This document shows positions 26,282-35,280 of a DNA stretch of 64,000 bases, in pieces (positions within the stretch are counted from its first letter, which is position 1; every line of letters begins with the position of its first letter). The notes beneath the pieces are model-generated. The model was not told where the DNA came from, searched no databases, and was given only the letters and a program-made list of their open reading frames with translations. Source of the DNA: Rariloculus sp965263005 (GTDB taxonomy: Bacteria > Pseudomonadota > Gammaproteobacteria > Steroidobacterales > Rariloculaceae); assembly GCF_965263005.1 (NCBI RefSeq), contig NZ_OZ253579.1, positions 1,736,001-1,800,000 of the forward strand, given 5' to 3'. The translations under genes and the position numbers were made by a program.

Positions 26282-27352
26282 ATGAACGTTGCGAGAATCT
26301 CAGGCTACCTTGCGTTTAGGACGGTAATTGCCGCAGCTCTCGGCCTGCTAATTGCTTCGCAATTGGCGGGCTGCTCGCGAGGTATCGGCACCGCTCCAGA
26401 TAGCGATTCGCTGTATGCGCTGGGCGAGGCGGAGCGAAATGAAATATCACCCGAGCTGGCGCCAATCTTCAATCGCGAAGGTTTGCCAAGGTCGTCTAAC
26501 ATCATCACCGTTTACCACAGTGACGGATACGAACACCGCATTGCAGAAGTTCGCGAACTGGTCGTAGAGGGCATGGACTTCTACAACAGTAAGCTGGGAA
26601 TCGACAAGGTTGTCAATGTCGCAATCTTGGATCGAGGAGATTGGCAAGTGGTCAGCGGAGACTTGCCGTACGGTCTTCCATTCGTTTCGGGGTTTGATGA
26701 TCCAATTGTTGTCCTTCCGGCGACCGATGATGGCGTTTTGGGGATCGGTGCCAACGCCATGAAGCAATACGCGTCGACGGAAACAATGGCGAAACTTTCT
26801 GATGTGGGCATGGATTTCGAAAAAGGCGCGCGATTGTTCGTCAACGCAATCGCGCTGCATGAACTTGGTCATGTCTACGGTGATCTGTATCGCATTCAAC
26901 CGCGAACCAACTGGTTCGCGGAGTTCCTGGCGACCTACATTGGCTATGTTTTTCTTCGCGATCGCCGCCCCGAACTCGCGACGGTGTTCGAAGTGTACGC
27001 ATTTCACCTCAACAATGACGCGCCGGGTCCACAGGACCGAAGTCTAACGCGATTTGAGCGGGAATACGGCGGCGTTGGACCCGACGATTACGCTTGGTAT
27101 CAGGGCATGTTTCTCGATCTCGCAATACGGCTCTACGATGATCATGGCGTCGGCTTGCTGGACGAGTTCGGGCAGCATTTTCCCCCGGAAGACGGCGGGA
27201 TCACGTTCGATCTACCGGACGATCGTGATCGGGACTACCTCGAGAGAGAACTTGACGTCTTGGATAAGATCAGCCCGAAGATACGGGACTGGGCCGAGCG
27301 TCTGCAGGCAGCCGCGCTTGCACAGACGGTGGGAACATCGGAAAGCAGATGA
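26282..27352 (+). CDS. Lipoprotein with HExxH zinc-metallopeptidase motif
   Basis: 356 aa. The signal peptide ends with lipobox LAGC, so the protein is membrane-anchored by lipid. The middle contains AIALHELGHVYGDLYRI, an HExxH zinc site, followed 19 residues later by Glu in NWFAEFLATYIGY. This is the spacing of gluzincin peptidases. The region before it (ITVYHSDGYEHRIAEVRELV) resembles the pro/N-domain of such proteins. No known family name can be given. Its GC content and codon use look lower and less biased than its neighbours, suggesting recent acquisition. Confidence 0.7.
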   Translation: MNVARISGYLAFRTVIAAALGLLIASQLAGCSRGIGTAPDSDSLYALGEAERNEISPELAPIFNREGLPRSSNIITVYHSDGYEHRIAEVRELVVEGMDFYNSKLGIDKVVNVAILDRGDWQVVSGDLPYGLPFVSGFDDPIVVLPATDDGVLGIGANAMKQYASTETMAKLSDVGMDFEKGARLFVNAIALHELGHVYGDLYRIQPRTNWFAEFLATYIGYVFLRDRRPELATVFEVYAFHLNNDAPGPQDRSLTRFEREYGGVGPDDYAWYQGMFLDLAIRLYDDHGVGLLDEFGQHFPPEDGGITFDLPDDRDRDYLERELDVLDKISPKIRDWAERLQAAALAQTVGTSESR

Positions 27353-27470
27353 CGTTCCAGGGCGATGCGACGGGCAGGCTGAGATTTGCAAAGCCGGCCT
27401 ATTCCACACTCAATCCGCCCAGATGCGGTCCTGCAGCGAGACTAATGGGCAACATAGAGCCTGGCATCGC

Positions 27471-27620
27471 GAGCGAACGACCCTTCCGGTCGATCGCGCT
27501 GAGCACGCTTTTTTTCAGCAGCCGGTTCTCGAGCATCATCTCGGCCAGGAGTTCTTTTAGCTGAACGGCCTGGCGCCATTGGCGGATGCGCGGCTCGTCG
27601 ATGCGCAGATGGCCGGCTTG
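27471..27620 (-). pseudogene. IS3-type transposase OrfA remnant
   Basis: Antisense to nothing recognisable, the minus strand reads RQWRQAVQLKELLAEMMLEN then RLLKKSV. This is the C-terminal coiled region of IS3-family OrfA (L-K-x-L-x-A-E-N-x-x-L-K-K). No start, partner ORF or terminal repeats are visible. It lies in the otherwise gene-free stretch between 27353 and 27738. Confidence 0.35.
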
Positions 27621-27738
27621 GAAGCGACCGTCGCGAATCGGTCCTGCGCGAGTGGCGGACACGTGGCCGGCCCATCTGTGAGTGGCCGATGTGGTACCGT
27701 CCGGCGTATCGACGATGCATGCTGGCAGGAGTACGAAC

Positions 27739-28141
27739 ATGAGCGGATTTCTGTCGCGGCGGGAGATGCTCAAGCGCGCGGCTCGATGCCGTCGACGCGC
27801 ATGCACGCGATACGGCCGGTCAGCCGTTCGCGGAACTCGCCGCAAACCAGCAGGACGCGGTGCTCGGTGACCTCGAACAGAACGTCGGCGACGGATTCGA
27901 GCCTGACGCCGCAACGTTCTTCGACATGGTCCTGCAGCACACGATAGAGGGAACGTTCTCTGACCCGCAGTACGGCGGCAATCGCGACTTCATCGGTTGG
28001 GAGATGCTCGGCTACCCGGGGCTGCGTCTCGCCGTCGGCCCGAACGAACAGACAATGGATGCGCGTCCCGAGATGACGCGGCTCTCCGCCTACGATCTGC
28101 CGATGTTCGATTCGCCCGACAGCGAGGGTGACTCGCCGTGA
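27739..28141 (+). pseudogene. Gluconate 2-dehydrogenase subunit 3 family protein, frameshifted
   Basis: The start MSGFLSRREMLKRAA is a twin-arginine-like signal. It then shifts frame. The rest is in another frame from about 27820: LGDLEQNVGDGFEPDAATFF, HTIEGTFSDPQYGGNRDFIG and WEMLGYPGLRLAV, the hallmark of the small subunit of membrane-bound GMC dehydrogenases. The middle of the gene is shortened. Its stop overlaps the GTG of the GMC gene, as in an intact operon. Broken as it stands. Confidence 0.65.
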
Positions 28142-28722
28142 CCGTCACGCTTGCGGGCACGGATGTCGCCGTCATCGGCCTCGGGGGCGTCGGCGGCGTG
28201 GCCGTGCTGCCGCTCGCAGAAGCTGGAATGGACGTCGTCGGGCTCGAAGCGGGCACCTGGCGATCGGCGAGCGACTTCGCGCCGGACGAGTTGCGCAACA
28301 ACTACCGCGGCTGGCCGCAGGCCGCGCAGAAGGCCAATCGCGAGATTCCCGTGCATCGGCCGAACGCGTCGGCGCCGGATTCGCCACGCGGCAGCGTCCA
28401 TCCGATGATGAACGGCGTCGGCGGCACGACGCTGCATTACTGGGCGCAGAGCTGGCGGCTCAATCCCTGGGACTTCCGGGTCGTCAGCGAGACGACGCGC
28501 TGCTACGGGGCGGCACGCATTCCTGCCGGCTCTACCGTCGAGGACTGGCCGTTCGGCCTCGAGGAACTCGAGCCGCACTACGACCGCGTCGAGCGCGAGG
28601 TCGGCGTTTCGGGGCAGGCCGGCAATGTCAACGGCGCCATCGACGAGCGCGGCAACGTCTCGGACTTGCCCGAAGGCCGGTTGAGGCGAACAACGCTTCG
28701 TCTGCCAACGCTGCAAGCCTGA
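28138..28722 (+). pseudogene. GMC-family dehydrogenase flavoprotein, 3'-truncated
   Basis: 194 of roughly 550 residues remain. The FAD-binding Rossmann motif VAVIGLGGVGGVAVLPLAEA (GxGxxG variant), then GLEAGTW, and VGGTTLHYWAQSWRLNPWDF, identify a glucose-methanol-choline-type subunit like gluconate/2-keto-gluconate dehydrogenase. The frame ends shortly after a junction at about 28661, where a 40-50 base segment repeated at 30171 begins. The C-terminal substrate domain with the catalytic His is missing, so it should be inactive. Confidence 0.65.
28661..28711 (+). repeat. Short repeat pair, copy 1
   Basis: CGGACTTGCCCGAAGGCCGG and the following bases match 30171-30220 at about 32 of the first 40 positions. 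It coincides with the 3' truncation of the GMC gene. Confidence 0.4.
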
Positions 28723-28851
28723 TCGCCCCCACCGCTGTCCGTCAGTTGCACAAAGATTGCGTGCCAGTCACCGGCGCCATGCTGCAGGACGTACGGACGG
28801 AAAGGAATACGCTATGCTTACCGAGATCAGCTCGCAGCGAGGAGGCATCGC

Positions 28852-29256
28852 ATGCGTGTCGTAGGAATCCTCTCGATTGTCGCTTCCTTCGGGTTTGCCG
28901 CGGCGCCATCGACTCTGGCGCATCATTCGTTCGCAGCGCAGTTCGACCCGACCAAGCCCGTCACCCTTGAAGGAACGGTTACCAAGGTCGAGTGGCGAAA
29001 CCCCCATATCTGGGTATACCTGGACGTCACCGACGCCGATGGCGCTGTGACTTCCTGGGAATGTGAAGGCGGGGCGCCGAACGCACTCACAAGACGGGGA
29101 TGGAGCAGCCAAACCTTGAAGCCCGGCTCCACGCTCGAGATTCATGGCTACCTCGCAAGAAACGGGACCAATACCTGCAACGCTCGAACGTGGATCTATG
29201 AGGGTCGAACCGTGTTCGCTGGGGAAGCCAGCGACGGCGGCCCCTCGCCTGATTAG
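28852..29256 (+). CDS. Secreted DUF6152-family protein (stand-alone)
   Basis: 134 aa. The signal peptide ends APSTLA and the mature protein starts HHSFAAQFDPTKPVTLEG, followed by VEWRNPHIWVYLDVTDADG and a C-terminal PGSTLEIHGYLARNG. This is the compact beta-barrel-like DUF6152 module on its own. N-terminal His-His plus the His of NPH could form a metal site. The downstream gene, 31 bases away, encodes the WDGDTLVV module, so the pair corresponds to a split version of the fusions elsewhere in the window. A GGAGG ribosome site precedes the start. Confidence 0.85.
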   Translation: MRVVGILSIVASFGFAAAPSTLAHHSFAAQFDPTKPVTLEGTVTKVEWRNPHIWVYLDVTDADGAVTSWECEGGAPNALTRRGWSSQTLKPGSTLEIHGYLARNGTNTCNARTWIYEGRTVFAGEASDGGPSPD

Positions 29257-29287
29257 AGCCAAAGTCTTCCGTAACGGAGAACCTCCG

Positions 29288-30124
29288 ATGAGACACGCAA
29301 GTTTAGTCGTCACCAGCTCGGTCACGATGGCTGCGGCCTTGAACCTCTGGTTCCTCGCAGTGTCGCCGGCGTTCGCACAACGTGCCGTGTACGAGCGCAA
29401 CGTTGTCCTTACGGAACAACCCGAGCCGGACGGCACGCCTGTTCCACGAACGGCTGACGGGCGCGCGGACCTCAGCGGAGTCTGGAACAAGGCGATTCAC
29501 CAAAACACCGCTGCGCCCGTCGAACCGCTGCCTTTCACGCCGGACGGGCTGAAAGCGTTCAACGACGTGGCGAACATCATCGATCCCACGGCGCGCTGCA
29601 TCCTTCCTGGCGTGCCGCGCGTCAACAACTCACCGTACCCGATGCAAATCATGCAGATGCCGGACCGGGTCGTCTTTGTCTATGAGTACATGCATAACTT
29701 CCGGGTGATCTATACGGACGGGCGTGGCCACCGTGAGAACTGGGAGGCTTCCCTGATGGGTGACTCGATCGGCCGCTGGGATGGCGACACGCTCGTGATC
29801 GATACGGTAAACCTGACCGATCGAACACGTCTCGATGATCACGGCAACGTGCACAGCGACGCACTGCACGTGATCGAGCGCTGGCGTCGCATCAGTGCGA
29901 ACGAGCTGTGGTACGAAGCGACGATAGACGACCAGAAGTACTACACGGAGCCCTGGACAACCGGTTACGTCATTCCTCTGGCCCCGCCGGATTGGGAGAT
30001 CATGGAATACGCATGCACCGACAACAACAAGGACCTGTACGACGGCCACCTGCAGCCTGGCTCTCTCAGCGGATCGGGGCGGGATGGCACGGCGCTCGCT
30101 ACGCCACCGATTTCGAGGGAGTGA
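29288..30124 (+). CDS. Secreted WDGDTLVV-motif protein
   Basis: 278 aa with a signal peptide ending in SPAFAQ. Conserved features: ADLSGVWNK near the start, ARCILPGVPRVNNSPYPMQI (first conserved Cys), HNFRVIYTDGRGH, SIGRWDGDTLVIDTVNLTDR, HVIERWRRI and IMEYACTDNN (second conserved Cys). These segments recur in at least ten proteins here. The fold is probably all-beta; the two Cys are candidates for a disulfide. It is likely co-transcribed with the DUF6152 gene upstream. Function is unknown. Confidence 0.8.
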   Translation: MRHASLVVTSSVTMAAALNLWFLAVSPAFAQRAVYERNVVLTEQPEPDGTPVPRTADGRADLSGVWNKAIHQNTAAPVEPLPFTPDGLKAFNDVANIIDPTARCILPGVPRVNNSPYPMQIMQMPDRVVFVYEYMHNFRVIYTDGRGHRENWEASLMGDSIGRWDGDTLVIDTVNLTDRTRLDDHGNVHSDALHVIERWRRISANELWYEATIDDQKYYTEPWTTGYVIPLAPPDWEIMEYACTDNNKDLYDGHLQPGSLSGSGRDGTALATPPISRE

Positions 30125-30170
30125 CCGGCGCGCAGGCAGTAGCGCCATCGGGCTGCAGATTGAGCGCAGT

Positions 30171-30220
30171 CGGACTTGCCCGCGGGCCGGTCGAAGCGTA
30201 TAACGCGCCGTCAGTCACGC
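30171..30220 (+). repeat. Short repeat pair, copy 2
   Basis: CGGACTTGCCCGCGGGCCGG with the downstream TCGAAGCGTATAACGC matches 28661-28711. It lies between the secreted-protein gene and the tRNA. Confidence 0.4.
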
Positions 30221-30249
30221 GAAACGCTTGCGACCGCATCGACGAAACT

Positions 30250-30270
30250 GAAGGCTCTCCCGAGGCCTTC
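30250..30270 (+). terminator. Possible hairpin terminator
   Basis: GAAGGC and GCCTTC form a six- to seven-base stem around a short loop, followed by TTT. The U-tract is weak. It could end the 28.9-30.1 kb transcript just before the tRNA promoter. Confidence 0.35.
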
Positions 30271-30271
30271 T

Positions 30272-30300
30272 TTGCATGTTTCTGATGTCGTAGATATTTT
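30272..30300 (+). promoter_or_regulatory. Probable sigma-70 promoter of tRNA-Pro
   Basis: TTGCAT (-35) and TATTTT (-10) are 17 bases apart, placing transcription start a few bases before the tRNA 5' end. Confidence 0.4.
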
Positions 30301-30310
30301 TCGTTTAAAT

Positions 30311-30387
30311 CGGGGTGTAGCTCAGCCTGGTAGAGCACTGTCTTCGGGAGGCAGGGGCCGGAGGTTCAAATCCTCTCACCCCGACCA
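30311..30387 (+). tRNA. tRNA-Pro (anticodon CGG)
   Basis: 77 nt cloverleaf. The acceptor CGGGGTG pairs with CACCCCG, followed by A and encoded CCA. The D arm is AGCTCAGCCTGGTAGAGC. The anticodon stem CTGTC/GGCAG encloses loop TTCGGGA, giving anticodon CGG (codon CCG). The T arm is GGAGGTTCAAATCCTCT-like (GAGG/CCTC with TTCAAAT). No integrase or duplicated 3' end is seen nearby. Confidence 0.93.
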
Positions 30388-30395
30388 ATCCAGAC

Positions 30396-30411
30396 ACGAG
30401 CGCACGCTCGT
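30396..30411 (+). terminator. Perfect short palindrome after tRNA-Pro
   Basis: ACGAGCG-CA-CGCTCGT forms a tight hairpin nine bases after the tRNA. There is no T-run, so a terminator or processing role is tentative. Confidence 0.3.
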
Positions 30412-30455
30412 ACGCGAATCCCTGAGCCGAGCGGCGAATCGGTTTTCGCGGCTCG

Positions 30456-30995
30456 CTATAGCTCCGCAGGCTCCACGATACTGAATCCGGCGACATCAAC
30501 CGCCTGGCGCGAGACCGTGCCGAAGTAGCGGATGGCGCTGGCGCCGGCCACGGCGCCTGTCAATGCGCCGCTGACCATGGTCAGCCTCAGACTGGACGCG
30601 CCGGCCAGGTTGACGTGGGCATCGATGAAGACAAAGCCATCCAGCTCGATATCGCCGGCCCCGGCCAGCGACAGGTCGAGTTCGTCATAGCGACTGTCAT
30701 TGCCGACTATTCGGGTCGCGCCGGCGACATCGATCAAGAGGCGCTCGCCTTCGAAGCCGGAGAGCGTCAGGTGGCTGCTGCCGGCCGCGTCCAGTTCCGC
30801 CAGCGCCGGCATGACGATTTCCGCGGAGAACTCGCTGCTCGACCGTCCGAAAAACGATCCCGGCTTCGCGCCGGTCAGGGTGAGCCGCTCGCCGCGCACG
30901 GATGCGTCGACGGATTCGACGCCATCGTCGGTAGAAAACAGGTCCACCTGCCAATCTTCACCTTGGGTTATGGTGACGGTCCACTGGCCTCCCAT
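30456..30995 (-). pseudogene. DUF2807 (GIN-domain) protein, N-terminus lost
   Basis: The 179 residues show the repetitive beta-helix of DUF2807: MPALAELDAAGSSHLTLSGF, DELDLSLAGAGDIELDGF and AHVNLAGASSLRLTM, with alternating Ala-Gly-Ser turns. Such proteins normally start with a signal peptide. Here the apparent ATG lies inside a leftover GntR-regulator segment, so the 5' part was deleted. It may still be translated but would stay in the cytoplasm. Confidence 0.6.
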
Positions 30996-31069
30996 TCGCC
31001 CTGCAGGATGCGGTCGCGGATCTGGTCCGCGATCTGCAGGTAAATGCTTCTGGGCTCGCTAAACTCCAT
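30995..31069 (-). pseudogene. GntR-family regulator, N-terminal scrap
   Basis: Only 25 residues remain: MEFSEPRSIYLQIADQIRDR then ILQGEW. This is the opening of the YtrA-like GntR winged helix (IYLQIADxIxxxIL). It then fuses to the DUF2807 coding region. The start codon overlaps the end of the permease scrap, as in an ABC-GntR operon. Confidence 0.55.
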
Positions 31070-31166
31070 CGCTGACCTGCGTCTCCCGAACTCTGAGCCA
31101 GGCGATCTTCCAGCACGCCATTGGCAGCAGGATCACGAAGATCGTCTGGAGTGTCTCGCCCAACAA
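31059..31166 (-). pseudogene. ABC-2 type permease, C-terminal scrap
   Basis: The segment IFVILLPMACWKIAWLRVRE then TQVSDGV and stop is a last transmembrane helix plus basic tail typical of ABC-2 permeases. Everything upstream is gone; the frame joins ATPase-derived sequence near 31160. Confidence 0.4.
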
Positions 31167-31600
31167 AGCCAGTCTCCGGTATAGACCAGGCCGTCAACTG
31201 CTTCGGGACGATGCCCGCTGACGGAAAAGCGCAGGTAGCCGCGCAGGTCAGACGCAGTCCGGTTCAGCAGCACGCGGCCCTCATGAACGATCACGATGCG
31301 ATCCACAAGCGATTCCACATCCCTGACCTGGTGTGTCGAGACCACGATGGCCTGCTCTTCGTTGATCGCTTCGGCCACAAGGCGCCTGAAGATCCCCTTC
31401 GACGGGATGTCGAGGCCGTTGGTCGGCTCGTCCAGAAACATGAGCGAGGTGTTGCACGCCAGACCGAATGCCAACAGGAACTTCTTCTGCTGGCCGTGCG
31501 AGAGTTGTGTCAATCTCCTGTCTTCGGGGATCTCGAACTCCTTGAGCTACCGTTGCATTCGGGTTTGATCGAAATCCGGATAGAGAGGGAGCGCACGGCG
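31133..31600 (-). pseudogene. ABC transporter ATP-binding protein, fragment with in-frame stop
   Basis: FEIPEDRRLTQLSHGQQKKF is the ABC signature region, LMFLDEPTNGLDIPSKGIFR contains Walker B, and AIVVSTHQVRDVESLVDRIV is the H-loop. This is a YtrB-like ATPase. An in-frame TAG lies just before LKEFEIPED and the Walker A half is absent. With the permease, GntR and DUF2807 pieces it forms a decayed operon. Confidence 0.6.
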
Positions 31601-31654
31601 ACTTAGTCGCGGTATTCTGCCGGGCTTTCGCTTTCGAGTGGACATGGACGAAGT

Positions 31655-32470
31655 CTAGAGGAAGCTGTGCGGCCATATCATCGTGCGCCACATGTGGGCG
31701 ACAGGCGAACCGTCAAATCCGAGGCCCTCGCGTGGTTGCCTGAAGTTTCGGCCGACGACATCTTCGAACTGATCGATCGAAAGGTCTGTGACGTTTGGAT
31801 CGAACGCATACAGGTCATTGAGCATGATCAAACGTGCCGTCATGTACCAGCGGTGGTTGCGTGCCTCGTCGTACTCAGCCTGTACCCAGGGTTCGACTTC
31901 ATAGGCCTCGCCGAACCAGGCGCGATAGCTCGCGGGGTAGTCATAACCTACGGCTTCGTCTGCGAAAAAGCGCAAGGCCTGGTGTTTTTGCACGGCCCAG
32001 GCAACTTCTTCATCGACGTAAGGTGCGATGAGTTGAGCGGCATAGAACCCGTGGTCCATCCGGATGAACGCCTCGACGGAAATGTCGTGAAGGAGGCAGG
32101 CCAGGATGACCTTCTCGTCCATGCCCTCCTGCATAGCCAGATTTGCGCTCTGCAACAGGTGGGCAGGATTGGCCATCCGGTGCCGAAATATGTCTAGCAG
32201 CGTCGGTCTCTCCGGCATTCGGGGCAGTCGCGGATCATCCATTCCGGCCATGTATTTCGACGGCGGTGCTCCTCCCTGCGAGTTCGATCCAGGCGGCGCC
32301 ATCGAACGAGGCTCATCCGGCTCACACAGGAATGGTTTCTCTATGTGTCGCGCCAGGCCGTCGATCATGACTCCTTCGAACGCTTCCGCGCGTTGACTGA
32401 GCGTCATTTCGGCGGTGAAAGTGGCTGCTGCCGCCGCGGCAGTGCAGTTCATGAAGGTGCGCCGATCCAT
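31655..32470 (-). CDS. Exported HD-domain-like protein
   Basis: 271 aa. The N-terminus MDRRTFMNCTAAAAAATFTA is a twin-arginine-like signal (DRRTFM). The central helical region has PAHLLQSANLAMQEGMDEKV, then ILACLLHDISVEAFIRMDHG and VAWAVQKHQALRFF. This gives the H...HD...H pattern of metal-dependent HD or MIOX/PhnZ-like oxygenase folds. The substrate is unknown. It lies 15 bases downstream of the broken TonB-dependent receptor on the same strand, suggesting that the receptor's ligand is its substrate. Confidence 0.65.
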   Translation of the reverse strand: MDRRTFMNCTAAAAAATFTAEMTLSQRAEAFEGVMIDGLARHIEKPFLCEPDEPRSMAPPGSNSQGGAPPSKYMAGMDDPRLPRMPERPTLLDIFRHRMANPAHLLQSANLAMQEGMDEKVILACLLHDISVEAFIRMDHGFYAAQLIAPYVDEEVAWAVQKHQALRFFADEAVGYDYPASYRAWFGEAYEVEPWVQAEYDEARNHRWYMTARLIMLNDLYAFDPNVTDLSIDQFEDVVGRNFRQPREGLGFDGSPVAHMWRTMIWPHSFL

Positions 32471-32485
32471 CGTGTAATCCAGGAG

Positions 32486-35049
32486 CTAGAAACGGTACCT
32501 GAATTCGACGCCGACCTGACGAGGCACGCCGACGTTCACCAGCGTGATCGCCGGCGGCGCGTTTCCCCTGGGGTTCAGCGACGCAATGCCGGTGAACACG
32601 TACGCCGGATGGTTATCGGGCTTGTATGGGAACACCGTGTTCGATGTGCCTCCAGCCCATGCCGCGCCACCAGTGATGTATTCCTCGTCGGCACAGTTGG
32701 TGCAGTACAACGATGCGTTCCAGGTGCCATCCGGCGGCGTGTAGCCGACGCGCAGGGTGAGCAGATCGTATTCCGGGATTCTAAGTGTCGTCGAATCCTG
32801 TCCGCTTGAGTTCTGCTCGTCTTTGTAGGCATAGTCGATCGATGCTCTGATGATCGCACCCGAGTTCAGGTCCCAGGTGTTGGATAGGCCGAGGTTGTAG
32901 CCGAGATCCGGGGCACGGCTGAAGTTGGAGTCGAACTCGACCCCCGACGTGAGATTCAGGATTTCATCCCAATTGGCATCCAGCGTGCCGGCGCCGAGCT
33001 TGAACTGGAGCGAGTCGGTCAGAAGCGCCTGAAGCTCAAGCTCGACGCCCGAAATCTCGGCCGAGCCGACGTTGATCGTACAGCGCCTGGCGCACCGCGT
33101 GTCAGCGGTCACTGTAAGCTGCTTGTCTTCGTAGTCCATCTGAAAGTACGTGACGTTTGCGCGCAGGCGGCCGCTTGCAGACTCGATGCGCGTTCCAATC
33201 TCGTAGTTCCAGACTTCCTCGGGCTGAAACGGTGTATCGATATCGTCCGGCTGATCGTTCGTGCCACCGGACTTGAAGCCCTTCGAGGCCGCGGCATACA
33301 GCATCACGATATCGGTAGGCTGCCATTCGAGCGCGACGCGCGGTGTCACCGACTCGAACGTATCCGTGCCGGAAAGTGTAGCGGCAGCGGCGGACGGGAC
33401 GATGTTCTCGTTGGCATCGAGGAAACACGGATTCGTGGCTGTACAGCCGCCGTAAGTGTCACCATCCGGGTTAACGTACAGTACATTTCGACCCCCCCGT
33501 CGATCGATATCTCGATAGTTCGAGTTGTTGTCCGGGCCGTTAGGGTCTATTGCGTGGATTTCGAACAGTCGCCGATCGAGTTCGGCGTCGAAAACACCGA
33601 GGTTGTACGCCGCGTACGACTTGTCGTCTTCGGTCCAACGCGTGCCGAGCGTCAGCGTGAAATTCTCACTGAACTGCCAGTCCACCTGAGCGAATATGCC
33701 GGTGCTATCGGTTTCCTCCTGTGCGTTTGTGAGATGTTCGAGTGCGCCCCACTGGAATCCGCCCGCCCATCGGTAATCCTTGTTCGACAATAGCCTCAGG
33801 CCAGGTTCTTCGACCGAATAGTAGAGCCCCGCGACCCAGTTGAGTCGGTCGCTTTCCGAGACGCCATTGAGCTGAAACTCCTGCGACCAGAAGTCGCTGA
33901 AGTTGTTCGTGCCGCCATCGAAGAACGATTCGGCGTACATGCTTTCGTCCGACTCGCGTTGCTCAAGTGTGTCCATGTCGCGCCAACCGGTGATCGAGCG
34001 CAATGTCAGCCGGTCGGAAATGTCGTAGGAAATGTCGAGCGTGACACCGGTGCTCTCGGCCGTGGTAAAGCCGATAGGGCCGGTTCCTGCAACGTGGTAC
34101 AGGCTGTCCGGGATCGACGGTGCGTAATGTTCGGGTGTGCCCGCCGGAAAGATCGTTTGATAGGCAGCCAGATTCGAGATGCCGCCAGTAAAGATTGGCG
34201 CCCCGGTGTCGCCCTCGATTTGGGGAGTCGCCGGATCATCCCAGCCGCCGTTGAAACCGAAGTAATCGATCAACTTCGATGCGCCGCCATTCGATTCCGA
34301 CTCGCTGCGGTTGATGTTGATGTCGATCGTCAGGTCATCGGACGGCTGGAACCGGAATTGCGCAGAGAAGTAGTCCGTATCGTCGGCACCAAGCCCCGCG
34401 CCGTCGGACAGGCGCTCCAGATAACCGTCGCGTTCCAGATGCGAATAGGCGAAGCGCGCGGCGGCATTGTCGCCAAGCGGCAGTTGATGGCTGCCTGAAC
34501 GTTTGCCCGGTCGTAGTCGCCCAGACCGACCAACACGTCACCGGAGACACCGCCGCCGATGTCCGGCTTGACAGTCACGTAGCGGATCGCGCCACCGGTC
34601 GAGTTTTTGCCGAAGAGCGTTCCCTGCGGACCGCGCAGCACTTCGACTCGCTCGACGTCGAGGAGTCGCAGGAAGTTGGTGAACGGACGCCCGTAATACA
34701 CGTCATCGATGTAGACACCGACGGCGGGATCGAGCACCGGACTGATGCGTGCCTCGTTGATGCCGCGTATCGAGAACTGGGCGCCCACGTTGGCACGGCC
34801 GGTGCCATCGCCGATGCTCACGTTCGGTACGAAATCGGCCATGGCCTGAGGATCGCTGATCCCGAGGCGATCTAGTGTGTCGGCCGACAACACCGTGATC
34901 GCGACCGGTACCGACTGCAGGTCTTCTTCTCGTCGCTGAGCGGTGACGAGGATTTCTTCGAGGACACCCGCCTGTCCAAGCGCAAGCGGTGTGTAAAGAG
35001 GCACGGATACGGATGTCGCAATGGCAACGCTGAGCAGGCGCAGTTTCAT
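32486..35049 (-). pseudogene. TonB-dependent outer-membrane receptor with a single frameshift
   Basis: The N-terminal part has a signal peptide, then EEILVTAQRREEDLQSVPVA (TonB box and plug), RGPQGTLFGKNSTGGAIRYV and VQAAIN. At about 34483 one base is missing (AACTGCCG where AACCTGCCG would continue the frame). The barrel then resumes in the other frame as LPLGDNAAARFAYSHLERDG and continues to the C-terminal GVEFRYRF. Total length (about 850 aa) and all parts fit a full receptor of the type that imports complex organic ligands. Either a recent pseudogene or an assembly error at a C-run. Divergent from the LysR gene. Confidence 0.85.
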
Positions 35050-35280
35050 AAGAGGCTCCCCACCGAAACTGAAAGGTTTTCGATTCGATTCACGTGCCTA
35101 CTAATAGCCAAACGAGGGATCGATCGCACGGAAAAAAGCTCTAATTGAAAGGAAATAAAGTGAAAAGTATCTGACTTGGGCAACAAGGAAGTGTAATAAT
35201 ATAGGGCGTTTCATTAGAGTTTTCTTGGAGAAAAGATAAACGCGAGCGTACCGCGCCGCTGCGCTATCGAGACTGTTTGG
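35050..35280. promoter_or_regulatory. Divergent regulatory region between receptor and LysR genes
   Basis: 231 bases, clearly AT-richer than the surroundings (for example GAAAGGAAATAAAGTGAAAA and GAAGTGTAATAATATAGGGC). LysR regulators commonly bind such divergent spacers. I do not see a convincing T-N11-A palindrome by eye. Confidence 0.4.

Noticed and set aside
28661..28711. Possible integron attC site
   Set aside because: There are no paired RYYYAAC/GTTRRRY core sites or the usual palindrome; it is better described as a simple repeat pair.
30311..30387. tRNA-Pro as an integration site for a genomic island
   Set aside because: No integrase gene and no second copy of the tRNA 3' end is visible in the window; accessory genes lie on both sides.
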